A DNA stretch of 64,000 bases from Zoroaster sp. YZ-2022 (taxonomy: Eukaryota > Echinodermata > Asteroidea > Forcipulatida > Zoroasteridae): positions 5,828,001-5,892,000 of the forward strand of contig CM055823.1 in the NCBI GenBank assembly GCA_029582265.1, written 5' to 3'. The stretch's first letter is position 1, and the number at the start of each line of letters is the position of its first letter. The notes under the pieces were generated by a model. It saw only the letters and a program-made list of their open reading frames with translations. It did no database searches and was not told the DNA's origin. Below, piece by piece: positions 53,318 to 63,802 of the stretch. The position numbers and the translations under genes are program-made.

Positions 53318-55998
53318 AGACCGGTGGAGGGGTTGCACTACTCTTTAGGTCCAGTTTATCTGTCAGTATGAAAAGTGTTAACATTGACTACCTAACATTT
53401 GAATCTCTACATGCTGAGGTAACGTGCAACTCTAGATCTGTTCGCCTTGTTAATATTTATCGACCAGAAAGGGATGTTGATGGTAAACATGTAAACTTCT
53501 CCAGTTTTCTGCAGGAATTTGAAAAATTAATTGTCGATTATCTCTTACACCCATCTGACATTATTTTAACCGGCGATTTTAACATTCATATGGACATTAT
53601 TTCAAACAATTATGCAAATCAGTTTAAAGATCTGCTCTCTGCTCATGGACTTATACAGCACATCACAGCACCCACTCATCGGTATGGTCACTGTCTTGAC
53701 CTCATGATAACGCGTGAAAATACTTCACCTCTTATCTCGAATATAACTATTCATCCTGGCTTATCTGATCATTATGCAATCATTGTAAATTTGAACCTTA
53801 AAAAACCTCGCATACCTACCATTTCTGTAACTACTCGCCACTGGAAAAAAGTAAATATTAAAGATTTATGTCATGATATTGAATCTCAACTGGAAAATGT
53901 AAACCTTGAAGATGGTGAGCTGGATTCTTGTGTCAGTCTATTTGAATCTACTGTCCGTAACATCTTGGATGATCATGCTCCGCAAAAAACTCGAACTGTT
54001 AAACTACAATCTGAATCCCCCTGGTTCAATGATGATATCCGTGCTGCAAGGAAAATCCGCCGTCAACTTGAGCGAAGATGGCGTGACAATGGGAAACTTG
54101 GAGTACATCGGCAAGAATACTGTAACCAACGTGATATTGTGAAGAACATGATTAACCAGGCAAAAATAACTCACTACTCATCTCTTGTGGAAGATAGCTC
54201 TGGTGATCAGAAAAACTCTTTAACATTGTTGAAAAGCTGCTTCATAAACCCAAAGCTCCAGTGCTTCCATCTACACACTCCGATCAGGACCTCGCAAATG
54301 CTTTTTCAAACTTTTTTGTCACAAAAATTGAGAATATCCGTCGTTCTTTTCCTCAGTACCTGCCATTCTATCACAAACACCATCACGCAAGGATCCACAA
54401 TGTAGACTGTCCATGTTTGAGCCTACTAGTGTTACGGAGATCAAGAAACTCATCATGAAATCGCCATCAAAATCATGTGAACTTGATCCAGTGCCAACTT
54501 CGCTAATAAAACAAAATATTGATGTGTTTGCTAAGTATATCACAATTATTGTAAACAGATCTCTTTCTTCCGGTTGTTTCCCTAATAGCCAGAAGGTTGC
54601 TCATGTTAAACCACTCCTAAAGAAACCCAATTTGGACAAGGAAGTTTTCAAAAATTACCGACCAGTAGCGAATTTAAAGTACCTTGGAAAAACAATCGAG
54701 CGAGTTGTTTCATCACGGATCTCTGACCATGTTCGTGCCAATAACCTGTTGGACACATTTCAGTCAGCCTACAAACCATTTCATGGAACGGAAACTGCTC
54801 TTCTTCGCGTCAACAATGACATTTTATCTGCCATGGATGAGGGGAAAATCACTGCATTAGTTTTGTTAGACTTAAGCGCCGCTTTTGACACTGTCGATCA
54901 TAAAATCCTTCTCTCCCGCCTTCAATATCATCTTGGAATACATGACACAGCCCTGGATTGGTGTAAGTCCTACCTTTTAAATAGGCCTCAGCATGTTTGT
55001 ATTGGTAACGCTATCTCCGAGCCTGTTACTCTTGACTATTCTGTACCCCAAGGCTCTGTACTCGGCCCACAGTGGTTTACTGTTTATACCTTTCCAGTTC
55101 GTGATATCATTTTGAAGTATAATTTAAATTACCATGTTTACGCTGATGACACGCAGCTTTACATTACTTTTAAATCTTCTCAAGAACCTGCTGATTCCTG
55201 CATTAAAACACTGGAGAAATGTATTCAAGAGATTCGAAGTTGGATGAGACAAAACTTCCTGAAATTGAACGATGAAAAAACAGAATTTGTTCTATTTGGA
55301 TCACGTCAGCAATTGTCTAAAGTTTCTCTTCCATTTATTACAATTGGTGACTCGCAGATAACCCCCTCATTACATGCACGTAATTTGGGTGTTATATTTG
55401 ACTCGACAATGACTTTAAAACCACATATCTCCAACATTGTTCGCATATCATCATTTCATATCAGAAATATAAGCCGAATTAGGAAATACTTGAATAAAAG
55501 TGCTGCTGAACAAATTATACATGCATTTGTCACATCACGGCTCGATAACGGGAATGCTCTCCTTTACGGTCTTCCGCAGAATCAAATATCTCGTCTTCAG
55601 CACATACAAAACACAGCAGCTCGTGTTGTGACTTTGTCCAGAAAGTCATGCCATATCACGCCAATCTTGAAAAACTGCACTGGCTTCCTGTTTCACAGAG
55701 AATTGTTTTAAACTTATGCTAATTGTTCACAAATCTTTTAATAACATTGCTCCAATTTATATTTCTGAACTACTTAAAGTCTACACTCCATCACGCAATT
55801 TGCGCTCCAGCAACATGTCACTCCTCAAGGAAGCAACTTCAAAACGGAACTGGGGTGATAGGTCGTTTTCTGTCGCAGCTCCGAGACTCTGGAATCATCT
55901 TCCAACTAAACTCAAATCTTGTCATAGTATAACCAGATTCAAGTCGATGCTTAAAACTCATCTTATGTCACAACTCTTCAAAGATGATGTATATTTGT
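53318..55998 (+). pseudogene. LINE ORF2: endonuclease/RT with three frameshifts
   Basis: Frame 1 (to about 54,240): TGGGVALLFRSSLSV, then (counting from the Met at 53,368) GDFNIHMD at 69-76 and LSDHYAI at 132-138, the endonuclease core. Frame 3 (about 54,240-54,410): DLANAFSNFFVTKIENIR. Frame 2 (54,413-55,711): RT with NYRPVANLKYLGK, LLDLSAAFDTVDH, YSVPQGSVLGP and catalytic YADDTQLY (243-250 of that frame). Frame 3 again (55,716-55,998): RNWGDRSFSVAAPRLWNHLP and FKSMLKTHL, the usual C-terminus. Shifts fall near 54,240, 54,410 and 55,700. Confidence 0.9.
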
Positions 55999-56163
55999 AA
56001 TTGCATTGTAGGTACATGTATCTTGGTACATAATTTGTTTTCCCTATGCTATCATTGTATATTGTTTGTATTAATGTTTTTTCTTTGTTTCCGCGCCTTG
56101 AGCGCCCAGCAGGGTGGATATGTGCGCGCTAAAAATCTTTATTATTATTATTATTATTATTAA
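53318..56163 (+). mobile_element. 5'-truncated L2/CR1-type LINE
   Basis: Plus-strand non-LTR retrotransposon beginning inside its endonuclease and ending in a 3' UTR and (ATT)n tail at 56,140-56,163. The 3' end reads GCGCCTTGAGCGCCCAGCAG, GGTGGATATGTGCGCGCT. It lies antisense in the 8-kb intron between CUB1 and CUB2. The reading frames are mostly intact apart from three shifts, so the copy is fairly young. Confidence 0.9.
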
Positions 56164-56439
56164 TAAATATTAAAATCAATGATTTTGTTTGAGTAGGTTG
56201 TTTATTTCTGTCATTTGTATTCCTTTTGAAGCTTGTTTTCCTACGAATTCAATTGTGTTAATTATGCAAATTATTGATTATTAAAAATGGCTCCATAATG
56301 CAATATGCCACACACCACACATATACCAAATTGAAGCTGTTGATGTGCTCTTTCCAGCCACATAGAAATGTCATTTTTTTCAAATTTGCGCTTCATGACT
56401 CATTTTCACAGAGCGGGTCACATTTGGCATAAACCATTT

Positions 56440-56505
56440 AAAGGGACAATAGTCACGACAAACTGGGCATGGAATCAGAGTATTAGTTTTAGATTAACTC
56501 AGGGG
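56440..56505. mobile_element. Family-D MITE fragment
   Basis: AAAGGGACAATAGTCACGAC, GGGCATGGAATCAGAG, TTTTAGATTAACTCA. Confidence 0.6.
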
Positions 56506-56506
56506 C

Positions 56507-56715
56507 GCCATGGCAGCGCAGTCTAGCATATCGGACTTGTGTTCTGATGGCCGAGTCACCAGAGTGTGGGTTCGAATCCTCACCGCGACTGTGGTGCTTG
56601 TGTCCTTGAGCAAGACACTTTACCGTAATTGCTTCTCTCCACCCAGGAGTATAAATGGGTACCTGGCAATAGCTGGGAAGTAAACTGCGATAGACTGGCA
56701 TCCCAATCCAGGGGG
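56507..56715 (+). mobile_element. SINE family B (5' part)
   Basis: GGCGCCATGGCAGCGCAGTC, GTGTTCTGATGGCCGAGTCA, GTGGGTTCGAATCCTCACCG, CTTGAGCAAGACACTTTACC, CACCCAGGAGTATAAATGGG; 3' half absent. Confidence 0.75.
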
Positions 56716-59035
56716 GAATAGAAATATTCTCAGTCGTTTCATGCCAATGAAACCGGTGATAAGCACTGGCCTGATCGAGTTCACTTTATTTTTACTCAGT
56801 GAAAACATCTGAAGTTTGCCTGTGTCTAGTTCAAGATTGCATCAAGCGCCTAATCCCATGATGCCTTACAGCAGGCTGGCTGGCTATTTTCTTTCCTACA
56901 GTACACTTCAGTGAAAACAGCTGCGTCTAGTTCAAGATTGCATGTAGTTCTAGGAACTAGCTTCGTGCGTCGAGTGCCTAATCCCATGATGCCTTACAGC
57001 AGGCTGGGTGGCTATTTTCCATGATGCCTTACAGCAGGCTGGCTGGCTATTTTACATTTATTGTAGTTGTTTATTTATAAGCACTGTGCAATTCAGCCTT
57101 TGGGCTGCAAAAGGTGTGTTTTTTAATAAACATGATAATGATAATAATGGAGCCTCAGGAGTCATCCCCCAAAGTTACACCACAATGTCTAAGACATTTA
57201 TAGACCTTTATAATGACCACTGATGGTTTCCAAACTGTATTGTGTGAAATATGCATGTGTACACAATATACTGTATACTTGGTTGTCCGTTTTTGACTTT
57301 GAAGTTCAACTTGTTTTAATAAATCAATAATAACAATTTCTTTCCATGCAGTTGACTTCATCAATGGCTTAGAAAATGGCACAGAAATCCAATTTAAAAA
57401 AAAAGCTTTAATAATTCACCAACAAATATGACTGTCATAGTAGTCCTAGTGGTTAGAACGCTCATTTTGCAAGTAGGCAGTACTGGGATCAAGGCTAGGT
57501 TTTCAACATTGTCATAAATTTGTATTAATTTTTTATACACTACAAAATTAATTTAAAAGTCAAGTCGATCTTTCTATACAATAGTAATTTACGATTGTGG
57601 AGGATTTTTAAGGAAAATAAAAACATTCATTTTTAGAATACAAATGTATAATAGTAGGCATGTCACAGTGCACGCACAGCTTGTCTGGCCCGTACTGTGT
57701 ACACTGCCAAACTGGTAAAACTTGAAGAAAAAAAAACTATTTACAACTTAAGAATTAGAAACTTTGAAAGCAGTTATGGGTGTAGTTTTTTCACACATAA
57801 TAAGTTAATACTTTCAGCCTAGTACATGTGAAGTATTGAAAGCATAGGTCACAGGGAAGTATTTTTAAATATTTTTTTAAAATATACACTGTTTTCCAGT
57901 GCAGCGCCGTGACGTGTATTGTCACCGCTGATAATTACGACTCGCTCCATCTGGCTTAGTTGGAAAAACACCCCTATCAAAAATGGACTTTCCTCAATTC
58001 TTTCATTCAATGGAGATCAATGACCTTACTATACAGGGTAGCTGTGACCTTTGTCCTGTACATGCAGCGTTAGGACCATTGAAGTATTGTTTCACTTCGG
58101 AGATACAAACAAATCTACAAATTCTTAAAGAAAGCTTCTACAGGCGTAAATAGTCATCGGTTTTTGAAATCTAAACCAGATTTGAGTAGTTAAATATATA
58201 TAGTTTCAATTCATCAGCTCAAATTTGTAGTCCGTTGACTGAAACAATTGAGGAAATTGCAAAAAAGTGATCACAACTTTCAACTTTCCGTCCGTGAGTG
58301 TACTGCCATTTTGGTCTGCCTAGCCTTGAATTGAAGAAATGCATGAGCTGGCTGGTTGGACGACACAAGAAATCGACTATCGTATTCAAGATAAACGATG
58401 TCCAGGTATGTTTTGTTTGCTGATTTGTATTAAACAATATATGTAGAAGCTTACTCAATACATGAATGAATAAATAAAGAACTTTGGAAGGGAAAATTCA
58501 CAGCAAAAAGTCTGTAATGTCCGTGCAAACCCACGAAGGGGAGTAACAGCGGTAGAAAAAATGGCAATGCAGATGAGCATTCTGGATGATCTACGCGCGG
58601 TTGTATACGGTTCGCGCATGCGCATTTGTGCGTAGTGCTTATATTTAGTTTACACCCTCCCCCGTTGGCTTAACAATTTTCCAATAGATGTTTAAACATT
58701 GTGTTTATACTGTCATTAAATTTGTTACCCTAGATATTTGATGTTTATTTTTTGTACCAGAATTAAATTGTGGATAGATTTGTGAAATGAAACACAAAAT
58801 TATTGTGGAACTTAGACCATTTGCGTGAGCCTATAACACGATAAGCAGCGATCCAAATAACTTAATCTTTTGTATGTTTTTATAAATTTTTATTTCCAGA
58901 TCACTGGTTCCTCAATCCAGTCCCCACCTTTGCCCTTATGGAAACAATTCGGAGCAGCATTGAATCATCTGATCTGAGCTATCATCAAGGATTCCATGTA
59001 CACTAGCAACCACCAACCAGAATTGAAATCTATAA
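56716..59035. other. Intronic sequence, few features
   Basis: CCCATGATGCCTTACAGCAG is present at 56,857, 56,984 and, shortened, 57,019 (local triplication). 57,436-57,500 is tRNA-like (AGTGGTTAGAACGC, then GGGATCAAGGC) but too degenerate to call. No CUB exon is visible on the minus strand here. Confidence 0.5.
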
Positions 59036-59505
59036 GGCCCGTTTCAAATGTCGCGCTCTTGCGGTCGAATTCAAATCATTTGAGTTCGGCAATGCGCGCA
59101 GTGGTTTCAAGCGTTGAACTTAATTGAAAGTCCCAACTTGTTTTAAATACATACAAAATGGCGGACCGAAGAGAAACACGTAACTTTATGTTGTTAGCTT
59201 CTAATCCAAGCAGCGCAGCGCAGGAGAGTTAGCTCAACAAGTCTTTCTTTCCAGAATTCTCTCCATGAGCAGAAGAAGAACATTTCTTATATTTATCATA
59301 GCCATTTTGTTTCTTTCAAACAAGACTGCAAAGACTATCCCGTGCTTCTGCCGAACTTTGCAACATATACGGCAGGGCCTGTCGAGCCAAGTGCCTCTGC
59401 CGCCGAATTCAAAGTGGTTTCAAGCGTCAGCGCTCCTGCCGTGTCAAATCGAAAAAATCGGATTATTTGAATTCGACTCGGCAAGAGCGCTGACGTTTAA
59501 CGGCC
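59036..59505. mobile_element. Harbinger-like MITE, 470 bp, TAA target
   Basis: Left GGCCCGTTTCAAATGTCGCG then CTCTTGCGGTCGAATTCAAA; right TTTGAATTCGACTCGGCAAG then AGCGCTGACGTTTAACGGCC. Flanked by TAA on both sides (59,033-59,035 and 59,506-59,508), the 3-bp duplication of PIF/Harbinger. Internal extra copy of GTTTCAAGCGT. Confidence 0.75.
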
Positions 59506-60423
59506 TAAGTTTGCAATTGCAAATATGAGTTTTTGGCTTTCAGTTGGTATCTGGCACTTGTGGAAAGCATACAGATTCAAGTAAAAAGAAAAAAACATGC
59601 AATTTTGTAGCCATTTTATAAAGCCAGAAACTATGCATATTTAATTAGGCGGCAAATTATCACCAAAATTATCAAACAAAAGTAACATTGTGTTGATATT
59701 TCAACTATCTACATGTATCATTTGAAAATGCAAACACATATGATGCTCAAATGTCCCCTACTTGTAGATTATTGGTAGAACAGGTGAAATGGCATGGGAA
59801 AATGAAAATTTGATGGAAAATTAGCATATTCACGTTGCGAATATATAATTAGAGCTGCTAATTAGCTAATTTGCATATTTAATGATAAATTCCTTCTTTT
59901 TTTGTGCAGATACAAAATACTGTCCAAGATAACCATGCCTGTAAAGTTTCAGCTAAAAAGAACATTTACAAAGTCCTGAAATTAGGTATGCGCATATTAA
60001 TTAGCTGGACTTAGTCATTTTTTGGACATTACGCACCTGCAGATGGGTAAAATTGAACAAATTTGCATTTTTGACAACCCTTTGTGTCAAAATACAACAA
60101 ATCTGGTAATTGACATTGACTTTACATTAAAATACCATAGCCTTCTCTCAGAAAATGTAAACATTTTGGCTCTGCAATACTTATTTTCTTTAAAAAAAAA
60201 CATGTAAAATTGGAATAAAGTCATTTTACCTAATTTTGCCATTACATGCCAGGTTTTCCGGTAATAAACGATATCTTTAAAAATTTATTTCTCAAGAACC
60301 GCTTACCCGATGTTGAAAATGTTAGTACCAAAATAAAGCATTCAGTGAGGTCTTTCATACAGAATCAAAATTAAACATGTGTAATGTATGCTTATTTTTG
60401 TGTGCTCTACCTAATAATAGATA
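59506..60423. other. Intronic sequence, no feature
   Basis: AT-rich with TAATTAGCTAATTTGC-type runs. Nothing coding is supported. Confidence 0.5.
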
Positions 60424-60520
60424 AAAACGTCGAGTTGTACCTTAGAACTTAGAATTTCACATGGTGTCACCACAATTGAATCTTTACTTATCCTCTTCAT
60501 CGTGCAAAGCTACAAGTATT
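60424..60520 (+). mobile_element. Penelope 3' repeat relic
   Basis: AAAACGTCGAGTTGTACCTT, TTTCACATGGTGTCACCACA, ATCGTGCAAAGCTACAAG. The hammerhead core upstream is lost. Confidence 0.6.
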
Positions 60521-60732
60521 ACTGTATAATAGTGGACGAAGTGTAGTGCAGGGGAGCGAAACTCGTAACCATGCTTGCTGTGCGTGTGTGCATTTGGAAT
60601 ACAATGCCAAGGTATGGATTACAGCAGGCTGACATACCAGTTAAACTTTAGGAGCCAATTTCATAGAGGTACTATGAGCAGAGAATTTTGCAAAGCAATT
60701 ATTTTTGCTAAGAAATATGGGACCGTACTCAA

Positions 60733-60943
60733 GTTCCCTCAGCCTTATGTTCCCTCAGCCCTATGTTCCCTCAGCCCTAAATAGACCATATGTTCCCTCA
60801 GCCCTATGTTCCCTCATCCAGTCTTAACACTCCATGAGGGAACATAGGGCTGAGGGAACATAGGGCCTAATTTGGATTTAAAAAAAATGTTAGGCATTGA
60901 GGGAACATAGGGCTGAGGGAACATAGGGCTGAGGGAACATAGG
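60733..60943. repeat. Inverted clusters of a 16-bp repeat
   Basis: TATGTTCCCTCAGCCC repeats about five times on the plus strand (60,733-60,826), then its complement GGGCTGAGGGAACATA repeats in 60,834-60,868 and 60,896-60,943. Together they can form a long hairpin. Confidence 0.85.
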
Positions 60944-61067
60944 CATGACCCCAGAAATATAAAACGGACTACTAGCCAAACTACATATATTTTGTATGAA
61001 AGTTTGGGTGGTAACCAAAGAAATCCACTAAGCAAATTGTAATAGGCTTCCGATAGTGGTGTCATAC

Positions 61068-61233
61068 CTTCATTGTTTCTTCCTTGTAAGCTAGCTTGAA
61101 CCGACCATCCAGAAAATGAGCTGTGAAGGTCCGTACGGAATCTCATGATGGCTGCATTACCGTCAGTCGTAAACAACGGATTGTTTTGATTCCCACAAAA
61201 CCTGTCGATACGTTGGGTCGTCAGGTCTTCAAT
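61068..61233 (-). CDS. CUB1, second half
   Basis: 166 bases, phase 0 in, phase 1 out. IEDLTTQRIDRFCGNQN ... FTTDGNAAIMRFRTD ... FSGWSVQASLQGRN. Contains C4 in RFCGN and the usual G-W/F strand near the end. Donor GTATGA. The next intron is about 8 kb and contains the LINE at 53.3-56.2 kb. Confidence 0.85.
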
Positions 61234-61604
61234 CTGTTGTAGATATCATAAAATGATTATGAAAAAAACATAACTTGAAAGCTCACTAAAATAAGCAGAT
61301 TGTCATCTTAAATTTATTTATGTCAATATATTGTGAATTAAAGACTTATGGGGTGACATTTTGACAATTTCTATTGATTCATATTGTGAAAAGGCATGTT
61401 TTAAGGACCCGTTACACAAAGCAGTTTTGGTTACTTATGACTCATTTTTGTTTAGATTGGGTCAAATTAAGCAACAAAATTGTAAATTAATTTTTTTTTT
61501 TGGGGGGGTGGGGAGATACGCAAATTTACCAGAGCACAATTTGAACCTGCAATTTCTGGGTTCACTTATCGCCCAGCACTAGTCTGGGGGATCACAAAAG
61601 TAAA

Positions 61605-61965
61605 TGAGGAAGGCCAAAGTCATGGTACAGCAAAGCCTTTGAGAAGACTGGCCAGGCCTAGACTACCTGATGCTCTTATAATATGTCTTTTGCAAGTCCT
61701 AATCCTGTAACGATAGACCTGCCAATCATCATAACCTGGACTTCTGGAGGGCCTAGCCCAGCCAAGTAGCTGCTCATTATAATGGCGGAAGTTGTGAATA
61801 AAATACAGCTAAGGGGTTAGTCAAGTCTGTGTAAAGAGCTATTTGAGATCTATTCATTAGTAAAGGGTCTTTTGTGATCAGCTAGAGGATTATATAGACC
61901 CCTAGGCCTGGGTGTCTCAAAGGCTTGGCTGTAACCATGTCTTTGGCCCTCCTCCCTAAATAATA
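61605..61965. mobile_element. MITE family F, complete
   Basis: GGAAGGCCAAAGTCATGGTA, AAAGCCTTTGAGAAGACTGG at the left; CTCAAAGGCTTGGCTGTAAC, CATGTCTTTGGCCCTCCTCC at the right. Ends inverted; centre CATTATAATGGCGGAAGTTG. Lies directly beside the CUB1 first-half exon. Confidence 0.8.
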
Positions 61966-61980
61966 AGATACTTTTAATAC

Positions 61981-62180
61981 CTCAACATAATCCTTGGTAC
62001 ATGTAACATCCTCATGCTCAAGAATGAACGAACTAAAGTGAAGGAAGAGTCGATCAAATGGGCCATTTAGAAAGAAGAAGTCGCAATACTCGTTATTGGG
62101 GTAGTCTGTGAGCTGCTTGAAGCCAGCTGACGTAAATGTCAACGGGGTACCATAGGCAAGTGAAAACGTCCGGTCGCAAT
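61981..62180 (-). CDS. CUB1, first half
   Basis: 200 bases, phase 1 in, phase 0 out. Starts DCDRTFSLAYGTPLTF, continues LTDYPNNEYCDFFF and ends VTCTKDYVE. Shows C1 (DC), C2 (EYC), C3 (VTC) and the acidic DYVE edge of the calcium-binding CUB type. Acceptor TTTGACAG, donor GTATTA. Confidence 0.85.
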
Positions 62181-62614
62181 CTGTCAAAGATTCAATTTCA
62201 CAACAATCAAACCCTTTTTGATGAAAGGTCATTTTGATATGTAAAAGCCATGGGTCACCAGGTTGGGGCAAGCTTTGTGACATGGTGTCCTTGTTACATT
62301 AGGTAGATGTACACATTCTTGGGTCATTCCACCAGGTTGGGGCAAGCTTTGATAGCTAAGTGTTCCTTATTTACACCTAGGTAAATATACCATTTATTAT
62401 GACTCCTAATTAATATTATTGTAACTTCCTATTCAAGGCACAGAGATTGATTTCATTCTAATTTGAAAAACTGAGAATGTGCACTCATAATAAGGATAAT
62501 GAATGGTACATCTACTGAGAAACTTATTTCATCTTGGTTATTTTATACATTCGAGACAAGACAGATTAGAGAGTGCGTGGCTAGACTAGTCTGTGGGTGG
62601 TCAATCAGACATAC

Positions 62615-62662
62615 CTCTTTGAATCCATATTGTGACAACATCCGCAATGTCGATGCTTGAAC
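62615..62662 (-). CDS. CUB gene exon 2, 48-bp linker exon
   Basis: Strong acceptor (TTTGTTTTTGTACAG) and donor (GTATGT). Phase 1 on both sides, encoding SSIDIADVVTIWIQR. It joins the preceding segment to CUB1 in frame. A symmetrical mini-exon of this kind could be skipped without breaking the frame. Confidence 0.55.
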
Positions 62663-62701
62663 CTGTACAAAAACAAATGGTTAAGTTTTGTATATTAATA
62701 T

Positions 62702-62936
62702 ATACTCACGGAATTTAAAAACGCATCATCCCAATATTTCACATATTTTTCAACAGCAGATTATTGCAGTGAGAAATAAGAACATAGGTTAACAATTTAT
62801 GAGCACAAATTTTCACATCATACTGACACAATAAAAGTGCTATGTACAATTATGGCTTCAATTTATCACTGCATATAAGTTATACATATTTATTGAGAAA
62901 TATAAGTTGATGCGTTTTTAAATTCCGTGAGTGTAC
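62702..62936. mobile_element. MITE with ACTCACGGAATTTAAAAACG termini
   Basis: ACTCACGGAATTTAAAAACG then CATCA at the left; TGATGCGTTTTTAAATTCCG then TGAGT at the right: a 25-base perfect inverted repeat, with TA next to both ends, suggesting Tc1/mariner type. Confidence 0.8.
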
Positions 62937-63164
62937 ATATCAAAATTTGTAAGCAGCAATCTAACCTTCCAAGAGCAACAACTCATGCTAAAAACTAAAA
63001 GCGAAGGTACAAATTTCATTTTGAAATTTATGTTGATTTCAAACCTGTAGTTTTAAAAGAAATATCATAAAACTTTACTTATGAAAAGTTTATCATATAT
63101 AAAAGATGCTTGCGTTTTTTGAAAAAACGATTAAATTCTTAGTGTTAAGCATTTTTATGCTTTA

Positions 63165-63262
63165 AAGGGACAATATTGTTACGATCATAGCAGACTTTAA
63201 ACAGGGCATGGAATCAGTGTCCTGGTTTAAGATGAACAACGAAAGTAGTTGCACAGGGCTAC
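63165..63262. mobile_element. Family-D MITE fragment
   Basis: AAAGGGACAATATTGTTACG, ACAGGGCATGGAATCAGTGT, GGTTTAAGATGAAC. Confidence 0.6.
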
Positions 63263-63301
63263 AACTATCTCATGAGGGCAGCAAACACATTAAATACGCA
63301 C

Positions 63302-63480
63302 CAGTGGCTGTAAGTCCAGCTTCAGATGACGTGCTGTAGAAAAACTTGGCAACTTTATCGGCTTCTTTCTCATACTGGCAGGATGTGCCAAGAGCTCCGG
63401 CTGGGATTTTATCTTGGATATCCATCCATAGTTTTCCCTTGTTAGATCCACAGGTTGTGTGTACTGATCCCTCTATATTA
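63302..63480 (-). CDS. CUB gene exon 1 in window, unrecognised segment
   Basis: 179 bases, entering with one base of a split codon and leaving in phase 1. Readable as NIEGSVHTTCGSNKGKLW ... IPAGALGTSCQYEKEADK ... FFYSTSSEAGLTATG. Two cysteines, no CUB signature. Acceptor TGTCAACAG is weak in pyrimidines and the donor is GTGCGT. Support comes from phase agreement with the next two exons. I do not recognise the fold; earlier exons must lie outside the window. Confidence 0.5.
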
Positions 63481-63537
63481 CTGTTGACATGAGTATATAG
63501 AATTGTCAACTTTATAGACCAGTTCAGACATGGATTT

Positions 63538-63800
63538 TCAAATACAAGGTGTCATACATACAACACCACAATGCCCTACATGGGTGTCATACACAGCACA
63601 AAACACCACCACAATGCCCTACAATGGGTGTCATACACAACACAAAACACCACCACGATGCCCTACAATGGGTGTCATACACCATCAGCACAAAACACCA
63701 CCACGATGCCCTACATGGTTGTCATACACAACACAAATCACCACAATGCCCTACAACAAGGTGTTATATACAGCACAAAACATCACAATGACATACAATA
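63538..63800. repeat. Tandem ~44-bp repeat, about 6 copies
   Basis: Units contain GGTGTCATACACAACACAAA and ACACCACCACAATGCCCTAC with small indels. It is upstream of the most 5' exon found, in intron or 5' flank. Confidence 0.85.
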
Positions 63801-63802
63801 AC

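Larger units (their letters stand above)
53144..56422. mobile_element. MITE family I split by a LINE
   Basis: Left part TGTGACCCGCTGTGTGAAAA, AATGAGTCATATGTCGCA (53,144-53,190). Right part AAATTTGCGCTTCATGACTC, ACAGAGCGGGTCACA (to 56,422). The intact 25,814-26,314 copy shows the same ends and the same AAGCTGATGGTGTACTCTTT-like interior seen at 56,329-56,353. Confidence 0.75.
31029..63480 (-). other. Multi-CUB secreted protein gene (20 exons, 5' end outside)
   Basis: Whole-gene entry. Twenty exons joined by GT..AG introns give one continuous frame of about 1,165 codons ending in TGA. Content: a short unrecognised N-terminal part, then nine CUB domains with no other module between them. CUB domains are extracellular beta-sandwiches of about 110 residues, usually with two disulfides (C1-C2 and C3-C4), often mediating protein or glycan binding and oligomerisation. 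The intron inside each CUB falls right after the Y-D-Y-V-E region in phase 0; introns between CUBs are phase 1. No transmembrane segment, GPI tail or catalytic domain is visible after the last CUB. Any signal peptide and further domains would lie above 63,480. The introns hold most of the window's mobile elements, including an 8-kb intron with an antisense LINE. Cubilin-like or other CUB-only proteins are the nearest general comparison; orthology is not claimed. Confidence 0.85.

Noticed and set aside
57436..57500. tRNA-like AGTGGTTAGAACGC and GGGATCAAGGC.
   Set aside because: Cloverleaf pairing is not convincing and no SINE body follows.
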